64,000 bases of DNA, from NCBI RefSeq assembly GCF_003614435.1, contig NZ_CP025546.1, forward strand, positions 5,022,001-5,086,000, given 5' to 3'. The position numbers and the translations under genes were made by a program. Under the pieces are notes generated by a model. It saw nothing but the letters and a program-made list of their open reading frames with translations, ran no database searches and had not been told where the DNA came from. This document shows positions 1 through 8,508 of this stretch, piece by piece (position 1 is the first letter of the stretch; each line of letters starts with the position of its first letter). Source of the DNA: Mycobacterium paragordonae. Lineage in GTDB: Bacteria; Actinomycetota; Actinomycetes; Mycobacteriales; Mycobacteriaceae.

Positions 1-857
1 ATGCCCAGGCCGCCACCGAGATCCACCGTCGAGACCTGCGCGGTCTTGTCGACGCCGAATTCGGCGACGATGTCGCGCAGCAACCCGATGACCCGGTGCG
101 CGGCGATTTCGAAGCCGGCGACATCGAAGATCTGTGAGCCGATGTGGCTGTGCAGTCCGACCAGGCGCAGGTGGTCGGCGGCGAACACTTTGCGCACCGC
201 GGCCATGGCCGCGCCGCTGGCCACCGAGAGACCGAACTTCTGGTCTTCGTGGGCGGTGGAGATGAACTCGTGCGTGTGCGCCTCCACTCCGACGGTGAGC
301 CGGACGAGCACATCCTGAACGATTCCGGCCTCGCCGGCGATCGCGTCGAGCCGCTCGATCTCGATCATCGAGTCCAGCACGACATGTCCGACACCGGCTT
401 TCACCGCGGCGGTCAGCTCGGCCACAGATTTGTTGTTGCCGTGCAACGTGATTCGCTGCGGCGGGAAGTCCGCGTTGAGCGCGACGGCCAGTTCACCACC
501 CGAGCACACATCGAGCGAGAGGCCTTCCTGCTCGATCCACCGTGCGATTTCGGTGCACAGGAACGCTTTTGCGGCGTAGTGCACGTTGGCCCCGCCGCCG
601 AACGCCGCGGCCGTCTCGTGGCAGCGGGAGCGGAAGTCGGCTTCGTCGATGACGAACAGCGGGGTCCCGTACTCCTGGGCGAGATCGGTCACTTTGACGC
701 CGGCGATCTCGACGATCCCGTCGTCGTCGCGAACGGTGTTGCGCGGCCAGACGTTCGGCGCCAATCGCAACAGCTCTTCGGGCGACTGCGGGCGCGGCGG
801 GCTGCTGGCGGGCCGGGTCTCCTCGGCGTGCCGGGGTCCGGCGGGATGGACGTTCAC
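1..857 (-). CDS. lysA: Diaminopimelate decarboxylase, partial (3' end outside window)
   Basis: PLP enzyme that decarboxylates meso-diaminopimelate to L-lysine, the last step of lysine synthesis. About 285 N-terminal residues are present; the rest lies beyond base 1. Seen: the PLP-lysine motif YAAKAF near residue 97, HGNNKS, and LHSHIGSQ followed by a DLGGGLG motif near the window edge, all typical of fold-III decarboxylases. The GTG start at 857 overlaps the argS stop by four bases (GTGA), so the two are translationally coupled. The N-terminus runs about 25 residues beyond the M. tuberculosis form as I recall it. The argS-lysA order matches Rv1292-Rv1293. Confidence 0.95.
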   Translation of the reverse strand, partial: MNVHPAGPRHAEETRPASSPPRPQSPEELLRLAPNVWPRNTVRDDDGIVEIAGVKVTDLAQEYGTPLFVIDEADFRSRCHETAAAFGGGANVHYAAKAFLCTEIARWIEQEGLSLDVCSGGELAVALNADFPPQRITLHGNNKSVAELTAAVKAGVGHVVLDSMIEIERLDAIAGEAGIVQDVLVRLTVGVEAHTHEFISTAHEDQKFGLSVASGAAMAAVRKVFAADHLRLVGLHSHIGSQIFDVAGFEIAAHRVIGLLRDIVAEFGVDKTAQVSTVDLGGGLG

Positions 858-2506
858 ATTCTCTCCGGGGCGCTGACTCCGAGGATGGTCAATCCGTTGG
901 CGACGACCTGGCGGGTCGCCTGGCACAGCGCCAGGCGGGCGGTGTTCAGGTCGGTGGGCTCTTCGTCGCCCTGCGGCAGGATCCGGCAGGCGTCGTAGAA
1001 CCGGTGGTAGTCGCCCGCGAGGTCTTCGAGATAACGGCAGATGCGGTGCGGTTCACGCAGGGCCGCTGCGGTTTTCAGAACCCGCGGGAACTCACCGATG
1101 GTGCGCAGCAAGGTGCCCTCTTTGTCGTGGCTGAGCAGTTCCAGATGCGAGGTGTCGGGGATGAGGCCGAGTTCGGCAGCGTTGCGCGCCAGCGCGGAGA
1201 GCCGGGCGTGGGCGTATTGCACGTAGTAGACCGGGTTTTCGTTGGACGCCGAAGACCACAACGCCAGATCGATGTCGATCGGGGTGTCCACCGAGGACCG
1301 GATCAGGCTGTACCGGGCGGCGTCGACGCCGATCGCTTCGACCAGGTCGTCCAGGGTGATGACGGTGCCGGCCCGCTTGCTCATCTTGACCGGTTGGCCG
1401 TCGCGAACCAGGTTGACCATCTGCCCGATCAGGACCTCGACGGTGGCCGGGTCCTCACCGAAGGCGGCGGCGGCGGCCTTCAGGCGCGCGATGTAACCGT
1501 GGTGGTCGGCGCCGAGCATGTAGATGCACAGGTCGAATCCGCGCTGCCGCTTGTCCAGGTAGTAGGCGAGGTCGCCGGCGATGTACGCGGGGATGCCGTC
1601 GCTCTTGATCACCACGCGGTCTTTATCGTCACCAAAAGCGCTGGTGCGCAACCAGGTTGCGCCGTCCTTCTCGTAAATGTTGCCGGTATCGCGGAGTTTC
1701 GTGATCGCCTGCTCCACCCGGCCGCTGGTGTGCATCGAGTCTTCGTGGGTGTAGACGTCGAAGTCGGTGCCGAACTCGTGCAGCGACTCTTTGATGTGGG
1801 CGAACATCAGGTCGACGCCGATCTGGCGAAAGGTCTCGTGCATTTCGGCGTCGGGCAGGCTCAGTGCCTCGGGCGCCTTCTGCAGGACCTGCGCGGCGAT
1901 GTCGTTGATGTAGGTGCCCGCGTAGCCGTCCGCCGGGGCGGGCTCGCCCTTGGCCGCCGCGACCAGGGAGTTGGCGAACCGGTCGATCTGCGCGCCATGG
2001 TCGTTGAAGTAGTACTCGCGGACCACCTCGGCGCCCTGGGTGGTGAGCAGCCGGCCCAGCGCGTCGCCGACGGCGGCCCAGCGGGTGCCGCCGATGTGGA
2101 TCGGCCCGGTGGGGTTGGCCGAGACGAATTCCAGGTTGATCTTCTGGGCTTTCAGCGTCTCGGAATGGCCGAACGCTTCGCCGGCATCAATGACCTCGGT
2201 GACGATCTTGGCCTGCGCCGAGGCCTCGAGGCGCAGGTTGATGAAGCCGGGGCCGGCCACCTCGGCGGAGGCGATGCCGTCAGCCTGCGCCAGCGCTTCG
2301 GCCAGCCATCCGGCCAGCTCACGGGGGTTGGCGCCGACCTTCTTGGCCAGTTGCAGGGCCAGGTTGGAAGCGTAATCTCCGTGATCGGGATTACGCGGAC
2401 GCTCCACGGTGACCGTCGGGGGCAGCGCGGACACGTCGAGGTCGTGCTCGGCAAGCACCGCGGTGGCGGTGGTTTTGAGCAGCTCAGCGAGGTCGGCGGG
2501 GGTCAC
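854..2506 (-). CDS. argS: Arginyl-tRNA synthetase
   Basis: Class I aminoacyl-tRNA synthetase that charges tRNA-Arg, 550 residues. Seen: an N-terminal Arg-tRNA synthetase additional domain, the HIGH-type signature as HIGG in [10 protein letters not shown] (about residue 130), a KMSKS-type loop KMSKR followed by [10 protein letters not shown], and a C-terminal anticodon-binding (DALR) domain. The GTG start at 2506 ([10 protein letters not shown]) gives the usual family length; the longer reading upstream has no homology. It lies on the opposite strand from tRNA-Arg(CCG), whose gene starts only 115 bp upstream of the argS start. Confidence 0.97.
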   Translation of the reverse strand: MTPADLAELLKTTATAVLAEHDLDVSALPPTVTVERPRNPDHGDYASNLALQLAKKVGANPRELAGWLAEALAQADGIASAEVAGPGFINLRLEASAQAKIVTEVIDAGEAFGHSETLKAQKINLEFVSANPTGPIHIGGTRWAAVGDALGRLLTTQGAEVVREYYFNDHGAQIDRFANSLVAAAKGEPAPADGYAGTYINDIAAQVLQKAPEALSLPDAEMHETFRQIGVDLMFAHIKESLHEFGTDFDVYTHEDSMHTSGRVEQAITKLRDTGNIYEKDGATWLRTSAFGDDKDRVVIKSDGIPAYIAGDLAYYLDKRQRGFDLCIYMLGADHHGYIARLKAAAAAFGEDPATVEVLIGQMVNLVRDGQPVKMSKRAGTVITLDDLVEAIGVDAARYSLIRSSVDTPIDIDLALWSSASNENPVYYVQYAHARLSALARNAAELGLIPDTSHLELLSHDKEGTLLRTIGEFPRVLKTAAALREPHRICRYLEDLAGDYHRFYDACRILPQGDEEPTDLNTARLALCQATRQVVANGLTILGVSAPERM

Positions 2507-2621
2507 GAGCGTCCATCCTATTGGCTGGGGTGCCCGCGCCCCGAATCCATTACCGGTGCTCGGGTACTCACCTGGATGCGCTACTCTGGCGGGGCCCAAT
2601 GGCGCAGCGTTCCGCTAGTGC

Positions 2622-2694
2622 GCCCCCGTAGCTCAGGGGATAGAGCGTCTGCCTCCGGAGCAGAAGGCCGCAGGTTCGAATCCTGCCGGGGGCA
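2622..2694 (+). tRNA. tRNA-Arg (anticodon CCG)
   Basis: A 73-base cloverleaf. The acceptor stem GCCCCCG/CGGGGGC is perfect, with discriminator A. The anticodon arm is TCTGC-CTCCGGA-GCAGA with anticodon CCG, and the T-arm contains GGTTCGAATCC. No CCA is encoded. Antisense translation of this gene produces the well-known spurious RQDSNLRPSAP-type peptide, which I excluded. Integrase debris lies immediately downstream, as expected for a tRNA 3' end used as an attachment site. Confidence 0.97.
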
Positions 2695-2765
2695 CTTCCT
2701 AGAAATAGTCCCGACCTGCGCAAACGGCTCGGTTTGACCCGCCGCGACGCGCCGCAGGGCCTCGG

Positions 2766-2898
2766 TGTCACGACAGCACCCAAACTCGCTCCGGCCGCTT
2801 TGAGTGCGTCGTCCTGGCTGTAGGTGACAACCGTGCCGTCGTCCCGAGTCGCGATGCCCGAGCCACTTGGCGATTACTGCCAAGGGCACGCCCGCACA
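2766..2898 (-). pseudogene. Tyrosine-recombinase (phage integrase) C-terminal remnant
   Basis: Minus-strand translation gives AGVPLAVIAKWLGHRDSG, the conserved segment before and around the last catalytic His-Arg region of phage integrases. After a one-base frame change it continues as GTVVTYSQDDALKAAGAS then LGAVV, the usual C-terminal tail carrying the active-site Tyr (TYSQ). The two halves are in different frames and nothing recognisable remains upstream, so this is a decayed fragment. It ends about 70 bp from the tRNA-Arg 3' end with its C-terminus pointing towards the tRNA, which suggests an old tRNA-targeted insertion. Confidence 0.75.
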
Positions 2899-2916
2899 GC
2901 TGCCATCATCGGAGGC

Positions 2917-2991
2917 ATGTTCGTTTTGATGGGAATTATCAATGACATCGAAGACGATCCGCCTTCTCTCGACGAGATCAGCCAGCCGTGA
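2917..2991 (+). CDS. Possible 24-residue leader peptide overlapping the hydrolase start
   Basis: ATG preceded by GGAGG with a one-base gap (tight spacing), encoding MFVLMGIINDIEDDPPSLDE and four more residues. It stops at TGA 2989-2991, overlapping the hydrolase GTG by four bases (GTGA). The acidic, short product has no recognisable family. It may be a coupled uORF or chance. No function can be assigned. Confidence 0.35.
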   Translation: MFVLMGIINDIEDDPPSLDEISQP

Positions 2992-3899
2992 GTTCGTTCA
3001 CGTCGGGGCCTGATGTGGACCCCGCCTTGCGAACCGCGGCCAGACTGCTGCCGAGGGGCTATGGCCTCAACCGCGGGCTGGCGCTGCCGCGTGCGGCGAT
3101 GACGCTGTTGGGACGCATTAACGCCGTCCGTGACGTGCCGGTCGTGGCCGTCGATGGCGATGTGAGCGTTCGCCTGCATCGACCCGCTTGCCTTGTTGAT
3201 CCGGCGCCTGCGCTGCTGTGGATCCACGGCGGTGGGTTCGTGATGGGCAGCGCGCGACAGGAAGATGGGTTCTGCCGCAGGCTGTCTCATTTAGCGAGCG
3301 TCGCGGTTGCGGCCGTTGATTTCAGGTTGCCGCCCGAACATCCATATCCCGCTCCGCTGGAAGACTGCTATGCGGCGCTGCTGTGGTTGGCGCAGCAGCC
3401 TTGGGTTGATCCATCAAGGGTCGCGATCGGCGGTCTCAGCTCCGGTGGTGGGCTGGCCGCGGCACTTGCGTTTCTGGCCCGGGATCGCGGCGAGATCCAG
3501 CCGGCCTTTCAATTGCTGTCCCAACCGAACCTCGACGACCGCACCGGCAGTCAAGCCACAGGTCGCCGTCGCCTGGTCTGGTCGGAGGGCGACAACCGCC
3601 AAGCCTGGCGATGGTATCTGGGGAACGCGGACCCAGCCGTCGCGAGCCCGGCGCGGCGCAGCGACCTCGCCGGGCTGGCACCGTCCTGGATCGGCACCGG
3701 CTCGCTAGATTTGCTGCATGACGAGGCCGTCGAGTACGGCAGGCGCCTGAATGCGGCGGGGACGCCCTGCCACGTCGAGATCGCGGTCGGCGCCTTCCAC
3801 GCGTTTGATTCGATCGTGCCGAACGCGCCGGTGTCGCTGACATTCTTCGCCAGCCAATGTGATGAACTGCGGGCCGCACTGGCTAAGCCAACAACTTGA
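2988..3899 (+). CDS. HSL-type alpha/beta hydrolase (esterase/lipase)
   Basis: 303-residue esterase of the hormone-sensitive-lipase (alpha/beta hydrolase 3) family, as in the mycobacterial Lip proteins. Seen: the oxyanion-hole HGGG motif in LLWIHGGGFVMG (about residue 80), the nucleophile elbow GLSSGGG (about residue 150, where the family usually has GDSAGG), the acid in TGSLDLLHDE and the catalytic His in GAFHAFD near the C-terminus. No signal peptide. The GTG start is coupled to a small upstream ORF. The substrate is unknown; a short- or medium-chain ester is the family expectation. Confidence 0.85.
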   Translation: MSSFTSGPDVDPALRTAARLLPRGYGLNRGLALPRAAMTLLGRINAVRDVPVVAVDGDVSVRLHRPACLVDPAPALLWIHGGGFVMGSARQEDGFCRRLSHLASVAVAAVDFRLPPEHPYPAPLEDCYAALLWLAQQPWVDPSRVAIGGLSSGGGLAAALAFLARDRGEIQPAFQLLSQPNLDDRTGSQATGRRRLVWSEGDNRQAWRWYLGNADPAVASPARRSDLAGLAPSWIGTGSLDLLHDEAVEYGRRLNAAGTPCHVEIAVGAFHAFDSIVPNAPVSLTFFASQCDELRAALAKPTT

Positions 3900-3984
3900 G
3901 GCGCGACGAATATTCTCCCGCCGATCTAGGAGGGCTGGCGAAGGCTCTATCCCCCGAGTCGGCGCACCTGATTTCGCTTTGGGC

Positions 3985-4419
3985 TCAGGAAGCAGTCGAG
4001 AAGTGCAATTCACTAGGGACCGCTGCGACGGACGCCTCGTTCTTGAAGCCGGTGTAATTGCCGCCGTTGAAACCCAGCGCATAGGACTTGCCGGGCTGCA
4101 ACTCGCAATCGAGCGAGAAGCTCATGCCGTCAGCCGAAACTGACGGCGTCGACTGGCAAGGAGGAAAGGCACCACCCTGAATGACGACGAACGAATACGA
4201 ATTAGCCAACATCTTCTGGTCGAAGGTGACCTTGATGGCGGTTTTACCGGCCGGCACGGTGGCGTTCGCCGCCGGCTCTGTGGCCACAACCTTCGGTGCC
4301 GGCTGGGCTGCCGCCCTTGGTGCGATGGTCACGCCGAAACCGGTCAGCTGCAAGGCCGCCACGCTGATGAATACGCCAGCGATCAAGCGTGCCAGGATGG
4401 CACCGTCCGTACGTCTCAT
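3985..4419 (-). CDS. Secreted Ig-like (Big_5) domain protein
   Basis: 144 residues. An N-terminal signal sequence (positive MRRTD, then a hydrophobic stretch ending PRAAAQPAP) is followed by one bacterial Ig-like domain of the SbsA/Big_5 type: VVATEPAANATVPAGKTAIK, VTFDQKM, then YALGFNGGNYTG. Two Cys residues (PPCQS and LDCEL) probably form a disulfide outside the cell. ATG 4419 is preferred over the overlapping GTG codons at 4422 and 4424 because GGGGG lies at a good distance. It converges with the hydrolase. No enzymatic motif. Confidence 0.72.
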   Translation of the reverse strand: MRRTDGAILARLIAGVFISVAALQLTGFGVTIAPRAAAQPAPKVVATEPAANATVPAGKTAIKVTFDQKMLANSYSFVVIQGGAFPPCQSTPSVSADGMSFSLDCELQPGKSYALGFNGGNYTGFKNEASVAAVPSELHFSTAS

Positions 4420-4500
4420 CACACGCCCCCTGCCTTAAGTTCCATTGTCTATTTGCAGGTGAAAGCTTAACCCGCAGCCCCGGGTCCGCAAGATGATAGC

Positions 4501-4523
4501 GATCTGTGGAAACTCCACGGATC
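4501..4523. repeat. 23-nt inverted repeat (10-bp arms, 3-nt loop)
   Basis: Arms GATCTGTGGA and TCCACGGATC around AAC, with one G-U pair. It sits in the 276-bp gap between two divergently transcribed genes, about 80 bp upstream of the Ig-like protein and 170 bp upstream of the acetyltransferase. No T-run follows, so an operator or RNA hairpin is more likely than a terminator. Confidence 0.5.
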
Positions 4524-4695
4524 ATTAACGCGTCAGCCGATGAAACCGACACGGTCCTCCAAAGCTTTAGGCGCACTATTGGCCCGAAGGGAGAAAAAGG
4601 GTGATCTCAACGAGCGCTGACGAACCGGTGCCAAAGCCGTTCATGAGCCCACTCCCCGACTCCCGATATCCGGCCGCACCGACAGTCGCGACCCG

Positions 4696-5187
4696 ATGAC
4701 CGACCCCCAGGAGCCGGTGGTCTTCGATGCGCTGTTGCCGTCCGACGTCGGCAGATGCGCCGAGTTGGACGCCCTTGTATTCGCCGGTGACGACCCGTGG
4801 TCGGCCACCGTATTCGCGCGCGAGCTGGCCGGCAAAGACAGCTACTTCGTGGGCGCGCGCACTAACGGCACCCTGATCGGTTACGCGGGAATCGCTTGTT
4901 TGGGTGCCACAGGCTTCTCAGGCACGTCCTTTTACGAGGTGCGCAATATCGCCGTCGACCCGGCGCACCAGGGACAAGGCATCGGCCGCCGACTGTTGGA
5001 CGAGCTGCTGAAGTTCGCCGCGGGCGGCGCCGTGTTTCTCGAGGTTCGCTGCGACAACGAAGCGGCCATCGCCCTATACCGCGACTTCGGATTCGACCAG
5101 GTTGGCGTTCGCCCCGGGTACTACAACGGCGCCGACGCGGTCACGATGCGGCGCGAGCCGCGGGCCAGCACCCAACAATCGACCTAG
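4696..5187 (+). CDS. RimI-like GNAT N-acetyltransferase
   Basis: 163-residue acetyl-CoA-dependent acetyltransferase. Seen: the GNAT core with motif A, VRNIAVDPAHQGQGIGRRLL (Q/RxxGxG/A), about residues 75-95, followed by VFLEVRCDNEAAIALYRDFG and GYYNGADAVTMRR, the C-terminal signature of RimI-type ribosomal-protein/N-terminal acetylases. The usual mycobacterial rimI sits with tsaB and tsaD, so this stand-alone copy is probably a paralogue with a different substrate. The start is ATG 4696. Compared with recalled M. tuberculosis RimI it keeps the overall pattern (DDPW near the N-terminus, YAGI). Confidence 0.8.
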   Translation: MTDPQEPVVFDALLPSDVGRCAELDALVFAGDDPWSATVFARELAGKDSYFVGARTNGTLIGYAGIACLGATGFSGTSFYEVRNIAVDPAHQGQGIGRRLLDELLKFAAGGAVFLEVRCDNEAAIALYRDFGFDQVGVRPGYYNGADAVTMRREPRASTQQST

Positions 5188-5191
5188 CCCA

Positions 5192-5524
5192 CTATCGCCG
5201 GTACCGGCGAACTTGCACATGGCCCCTGATTTTCACTTCGACGTCGGCCCCGGGCCCGCCAACCTCCTTCACGGTGAAGGTGTAGAGATCACCCAACGGA
5301 CTGCCGAGCATGGGCTCTCCGGTCTGCTCGACGTACCACTGCACCCCCGGCTGGTTGCACGGGGGTTTAGTTGCCCGATTCTCGTCAAATTTCCATCTCA
5401 CGTCCGGGTTGTCGGCAGGGAACTCAATGTTGTCATTCCGCCGGATCTCCTCAGCGGGAATGATGTCAAAATCGTGGGCCATAGTCACCGCTAAGACGTT
5501 AGCCAACAAAGCTCGGCGCGACAC
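5192..5524 (-). CDS. Hypothetical protein
   Basis: 110 residues from GTG 5524, or 96 from an internal ATG (MAHDFDII). No family recognised. The reading is DFDIIPAEEIRRNDNIEFPA then VQWYVEQTGEPMLGSPLG and TFTVKEVGGPGADVEVK, a beta-rich pattern with a basic C-terminus. Codons are visibly less GC-biased than in neighbours, suggesting recent acquisition. It ends four bases after the convergent acetyltransferase. Coding status rests on the uninterrupted frame and the absence of a better frame. Confidence 0.5.
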   Translation of the reverse strand: MSRRALLANVLAVTMAHDFDIIPAEEIRRNDNIEFPADNPDVRWKFDENRATKPPCNQPGVQWYVEQTGEPMLGSPLGDLYTFTVKEVGGPGADVEVKIRGHVQVRRYRR

Positions 5525-5552
5525 TCGTCAATTCCGGTGCGCGATGCGTCGG

Positions 5553-5789
5553 TCACGCTGCCGCGCTCGGCTTAGACCCTGTGCGCCAACGCTTTTCGAC
5601 GCTGTCCGCCCACGTGTGAACGTCTGTGTCACTTCCGACGACTTGTGCCTTCACGTGCATGTCTGGCGTATAGAGACTTCCGACCCAGCGGCCCAGTTCC
5701 CTATCGACCCGCAGCAGCGAACCGTCCGCCAGTCGATGATGTCCGGTTCTCATGGCAAAAGGCATACCCGGCTTCACCTTATTCAACAC
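5553..5789 (-). CDS. Small hypothetical protein
   Basis: 78 residues from GTG 5789 (MLNKVKPGMPFAMRTGHHRL...). It overlaps the 3' end of the beta-propeller gene by 11 bases and runs in the same direction, as in an operon. No recognised domain, signal peptide or membrane segment. The segment ADGSLLRVDRELGRWVGSLY hints at a small beta structure. It could be a real small cytosolic protein or residue of a larger gene. Confidence 0.42.
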   Translation of the reverse strand: MLNKVKPGMPFAMRTGHHRLADGSLLRVDRELGRWVGSLYTPDMHVKAQVVGSDTDVHTWADSVEKRWRTGSKPSAAA

Positions 5790-6659
5790 GTGGCAAATGC
5801 CCCCCGCCTAACACCGTCGGCAACCTCATGACGTAACTGGCCTCCAGCGCCACCCAAAGCGCACCGTCCGGACCGATGGCCAGCCCGTGCGGCTCGCTGC
5901 CGGCCGGCAGGTCGATCGAGGACACCTCGCCGTCGGCGCTGACCCGGGCGATCTGGTCTGCTCCCCACAGGCTCACCCACACGCCGCCGGTCGGATCGCC
6001 CACCACCGCATGCGGTTTGCCGGCAGATCGAGTTCCTGGATGGCGTCGTCGACCGGGATACGGCCGAGCTTGTCGGCCAGGATCTCGGTGAACCACACCG
6101 CGTCGTCGTGCGTGGCGGCGATGCCGACGGGCCCGGCGCGCGGCGTCCGCACGTCCCGGATCGTCAGGTCACCTGACGGCTCGAGTCGGCCGACCGCGTT
6201 GGCCTGGTTCAGCGTGAACCACAGCGCCCCGTCGGGTCCCGCGGTGATCATCGACGGCGTCCCGCCCGGGAACGCGACCTCCGTGACCACCCCGTCGAGG
6301 TCTATCCGGCCCACCACGCCCGACGTCATCGTGGTAAACCACAGTGCCCCGTCTGGTCCCGCGGTGAGACCGAAAGGTGCACTGCCGGAGGTCAATTCAA
6401 ACTCAGAGAGGTCGCCGTCGGTGGTGATCCGCCCGATCCGGTCGTCGCCGTTGCGGGTGAACCACAGTGCGCCGTCGGGTCCCGAGACGATGATCGACGG
6501 CTTGCTCTGCGGCGCAACGGGATACACCTCGAGAACACCGTCGGCGGTCACCCGGGCGATCTCACCGGTGTGCACCAGCGTCACCCACATCGCGCCGTCG
6601 GGACCCGAGGTCAGCGCGTACGGACCGCCCGCGACGGGGACATCGAGAATACGACTCAT
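5779..6659 (-). pseudogene. Vgb-like (virginiamycin B lyase family) beta-propeller, frameshifted
   Basis: Starts at ATG 6659 (MSRILDVPVAGGPYALTSGP) and reads seven-bladed propeller repeats built on GPDGALWFT, as in streptogramin lyase Vgb. At about 6020 the frame breaks (GAT CTG CCG GCA ...). The homologous reading continues in another frame as GKPHAVVGDPTGGVWVSL to a stop at 5779. Restoring one G in the CCGG run would give a single ~293-residue protein of normal family length, so the lesion is one missing base. It may be a true pseudogene or a sequencing error. Mycobacterial Vgb homologues are not proven streptogramin lyases. Confidence 0.8.
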
Positions 6660-6747
6660 ACAAGCGTTTTCGTTGTCACGGTTTCTGATTTCCCCTCTGC
6701 GGTCATCCTCAGGGGGTACCTTAGCCGGTTGCGTCCACGCGCATTGA

Positions 6748-7524
6748 TCAGCTGTCGACCTCAAGCAGTTGCGACGGAGGTGCGGGTGGCACATAGCCCG
6801 CACCATGGCCCCATGGCAAGCAACCCGGAATGCCGAATTTTCGAGAATTCTCGAGACCACAGAATCCCTCAACGCTCTGAGGGCGGGGTGCCAGCACCGT
6901 TCGACCATGCAACAAATCGCGCAACTGATGCATGGTCGACTCGTCCTTCGGGCTGCTGTCGACTAGGCGGTAGGCCAAGATCCTCGTCATGAGAACGTCG
7001 CTCGCGGCCAGCACATCCTCACGCCTGCGGAACTCGATGGTGATGGACAACGGCCAGCGCACTGGTTCCGGCCCATTCGTGTTCTCCTGTTCCTCGGCGA
7101 AAATGCGCAGCGAAGTGCCGAACCACTCCCAGTGCTTGATCCAGGGAAACCTCAATTGCCCAGCGAGGGCAGTGTTTTCGACCGTCTTGGAAGCCTTCCG
7201 GGCGCCGATAGCATCGCCGACGATCGTGCTGCCCCGAACCCGTACGCGGCGTTTGACGTAATTCGCGCAGATATACGCGAGCCGTGACTCGGTCAGATAA
7301 AAGGCTATTTCGGTCCGGTCAAGCGACAGCACGGCTCTCCAACTCAACGAGTCGCGAGGCGGCATCCAAACATCCTCGAAAACAAGCATTTTGGCGCTGA
7401 TCGGCCCGAAAACATCTCCATCGCTGGGCTGGGGTTTCAATGTGAGGTCATCGGTCAAACCGGGGCGGCCGAACGTCTCCTGCTCCCCTACCTCATGAAT
7501 GTCAAGAAATGGGCATTCAATCAA
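6748..7524 (-). CDS. Hypothetical protein, unknown family
   Basis: About 258 residues if it starts at TTG 7524, which follows AGGGAG by six bases. The frame stays open further upstream, but that part is antisense or overlapping to the transporter gene and has no coding look. The body (SAKMLVFEDVWMPPRDSLSW, then FYLTESRLAYICANYVKRR and KHWEWFGTSLRIFAEEQEN) is alpha/beta-like with many aromatics, no signal peptide and no known motif. Base composition is lower in GC than its neighbours, pointing to horizontal acquisition together with the two small ORFs and the propeller gene downstream. Confidence 0.6.
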   Translation of the reverse strand: MIECPFLDIHEVGEQETFGRPGLTDDLTLKPQPSDGDVFGPISAKMLVFEDVWMPPRDSLSWRAVLSLDRTEIAFYLTESRLAYICANYVKRRVRVRGSTIVGDAIGARKASKTVENTALAGQLRFPWIKHWEWFGTSLRIFAEEQENTNGPEPVRWPLSITIEFRRREDVLAASDVLMTRILAYRLVDSSPKDESTMHQLRDLLHGRTVLAPRPQSVEGFCGLENSRKFGIPGCLPWGHGAGYVPPAPPSQLLEVDS

Positions 7525-7564
7525 CGTGTGCTCCCTGACGCGATGCCACAGCTGTCCAGGCAGC

Positions 7565-8413
7565 CTAAACCGTTTCCGTACTGGGCGTTTCGCCGAACCG
7601 GGCCAACACCAGCGTCGCCGCGACGGCGACCCCCAATCCCGCGGCCACCATCCAGCCGAGACCATCCCGGGTTTGGTCGCCGAGCCAGACCACGCCGATG
7701 ATGGCCGGCAAAACCGTTTCACCGACCACCATTCCGGCCACCGCAGTGGTGACCGAGCCGCGATGCAGCGCGGAGGTGAGCAACAGAAAACCCGCCACAC
7801 CGCCGACGGCGCTGGCGTACAGCGCCGGGTTGGCGTAGAAGGCGGCTTTGGTGGGATCGAGCGAGTCAATCAAGTTCACGCCGACCTCGACGAGGCCGAA
7901 CCCGGTCCCTGCACTCAGCCCGAGGGCAAGGGCGCGCGGACGGTCGGGCAACCGGCCGGCGGCGGCCCCGGCAATGAATACCACTGCGGCGACGCCCAAC
8001 AGCGCCCACGCCAGTCCCGCGGGGCCGTGACCGTCGCCTTCCGGTCCGGCCGCGATGCCGAGCATCGCCAAGCCCACACACACCACGCCCACAGCCGTCC
8101 ACTCGGCCCGTGACAGGCGCACCGACAACATCCATGCGGCGACGATCGCCGTGACCGCGATCGAGGCGGCCAACGCGGCGGCGACCACGTAGATCGGCAC
8201 CAATCGCAACGCCACGACCTGGAACGCAAAGCCGAGGCCGTCGAGACCGATGCCTACGAGGTAGCGCCACTGCCGCAGGGCGCGCATCAGCAGCACCGCG
8301 TCGACCCCCGAGCCGCTGCCCGCTTCCACCGACCGGGCTGCCGCCGCCTGCAACACGGACGCCATTCCGTAACACACCGAGCAAGCCAGGGCGAACAACA
8401 GTCCGATCAGCAC
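7565..8413 (-). CDS. EamA/DMT-superfamily membrane transporter
   Basis: 282 residues with about nine to ten hydrophobic helices (for example MLIGLLFALACSVCYGMASV at the start, VALRLVPIYVVAAALAASIA, and a C-terminal GLGWMVAAGLGVAVAATLVL). The two-fold repeat of five helices is typical of drug/metabolite transporter family exporters. GTG 8413 starts at the first helix. The substrate cannot be read from sequence. Its stop lies about 40 bp from the likely start of the downstream hypothetical gene on the same strand. Confidence 0.75.
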   Translation of the reverse strand: MLIGLLFALACSVCYGMASVLQAAAARSVEAGSGSGVDAVLLMRALRQWRYLVGIGLDGLGFAFQVVALRLVPIYVVAAALAASIAVTAIVAAWMLSVRLSRAEWTAVGVVCVGLAMLGIAAGPEGDGHGPAGLAWALLGVAAVVFIAGAAAGRLPDRPRALALGLSAGTGFGLVEVGVNLIDSLDPTKAAFYANPALYASAVGGVAGFLLLTSALHRGSVTTAVAGMVVGETVLPAIIGVVWLGDQTRDGLGWMVAAGLGVAVAATLVLARFGETPSTETV

Positions 8414-8508
8414 GTACCGACGATACGAGAAGGGGGTGGCAGCTATTGCAATGATTTGCCTCAGCGCCCACGATCAGTTATCGGGCACTGCTAAGTGGGA
8501 ACGACATC

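Noticed and set aside
1004..2737. Long plus-strand frame opposite argS
   Set aside because: Antisense reading of a conserved synthetase gene, low-complexity Gly/Val/Asp-rich, no homology.
2568..2889. Minus-strand reading frames across the tRNA-Arg
   Set aside because: These give the typical antisense-tRNA peptide (RQDSNLRPSAP). Only the integrase-like part beyond the tRNA has homology, and it is broken.
7565..7869. N-terminal extension of the unknown 6748 gene
   Set aside because: It is an alternative frame of the membrane transporter gene, Trp/Arg/Pro-rich and without a start signal.
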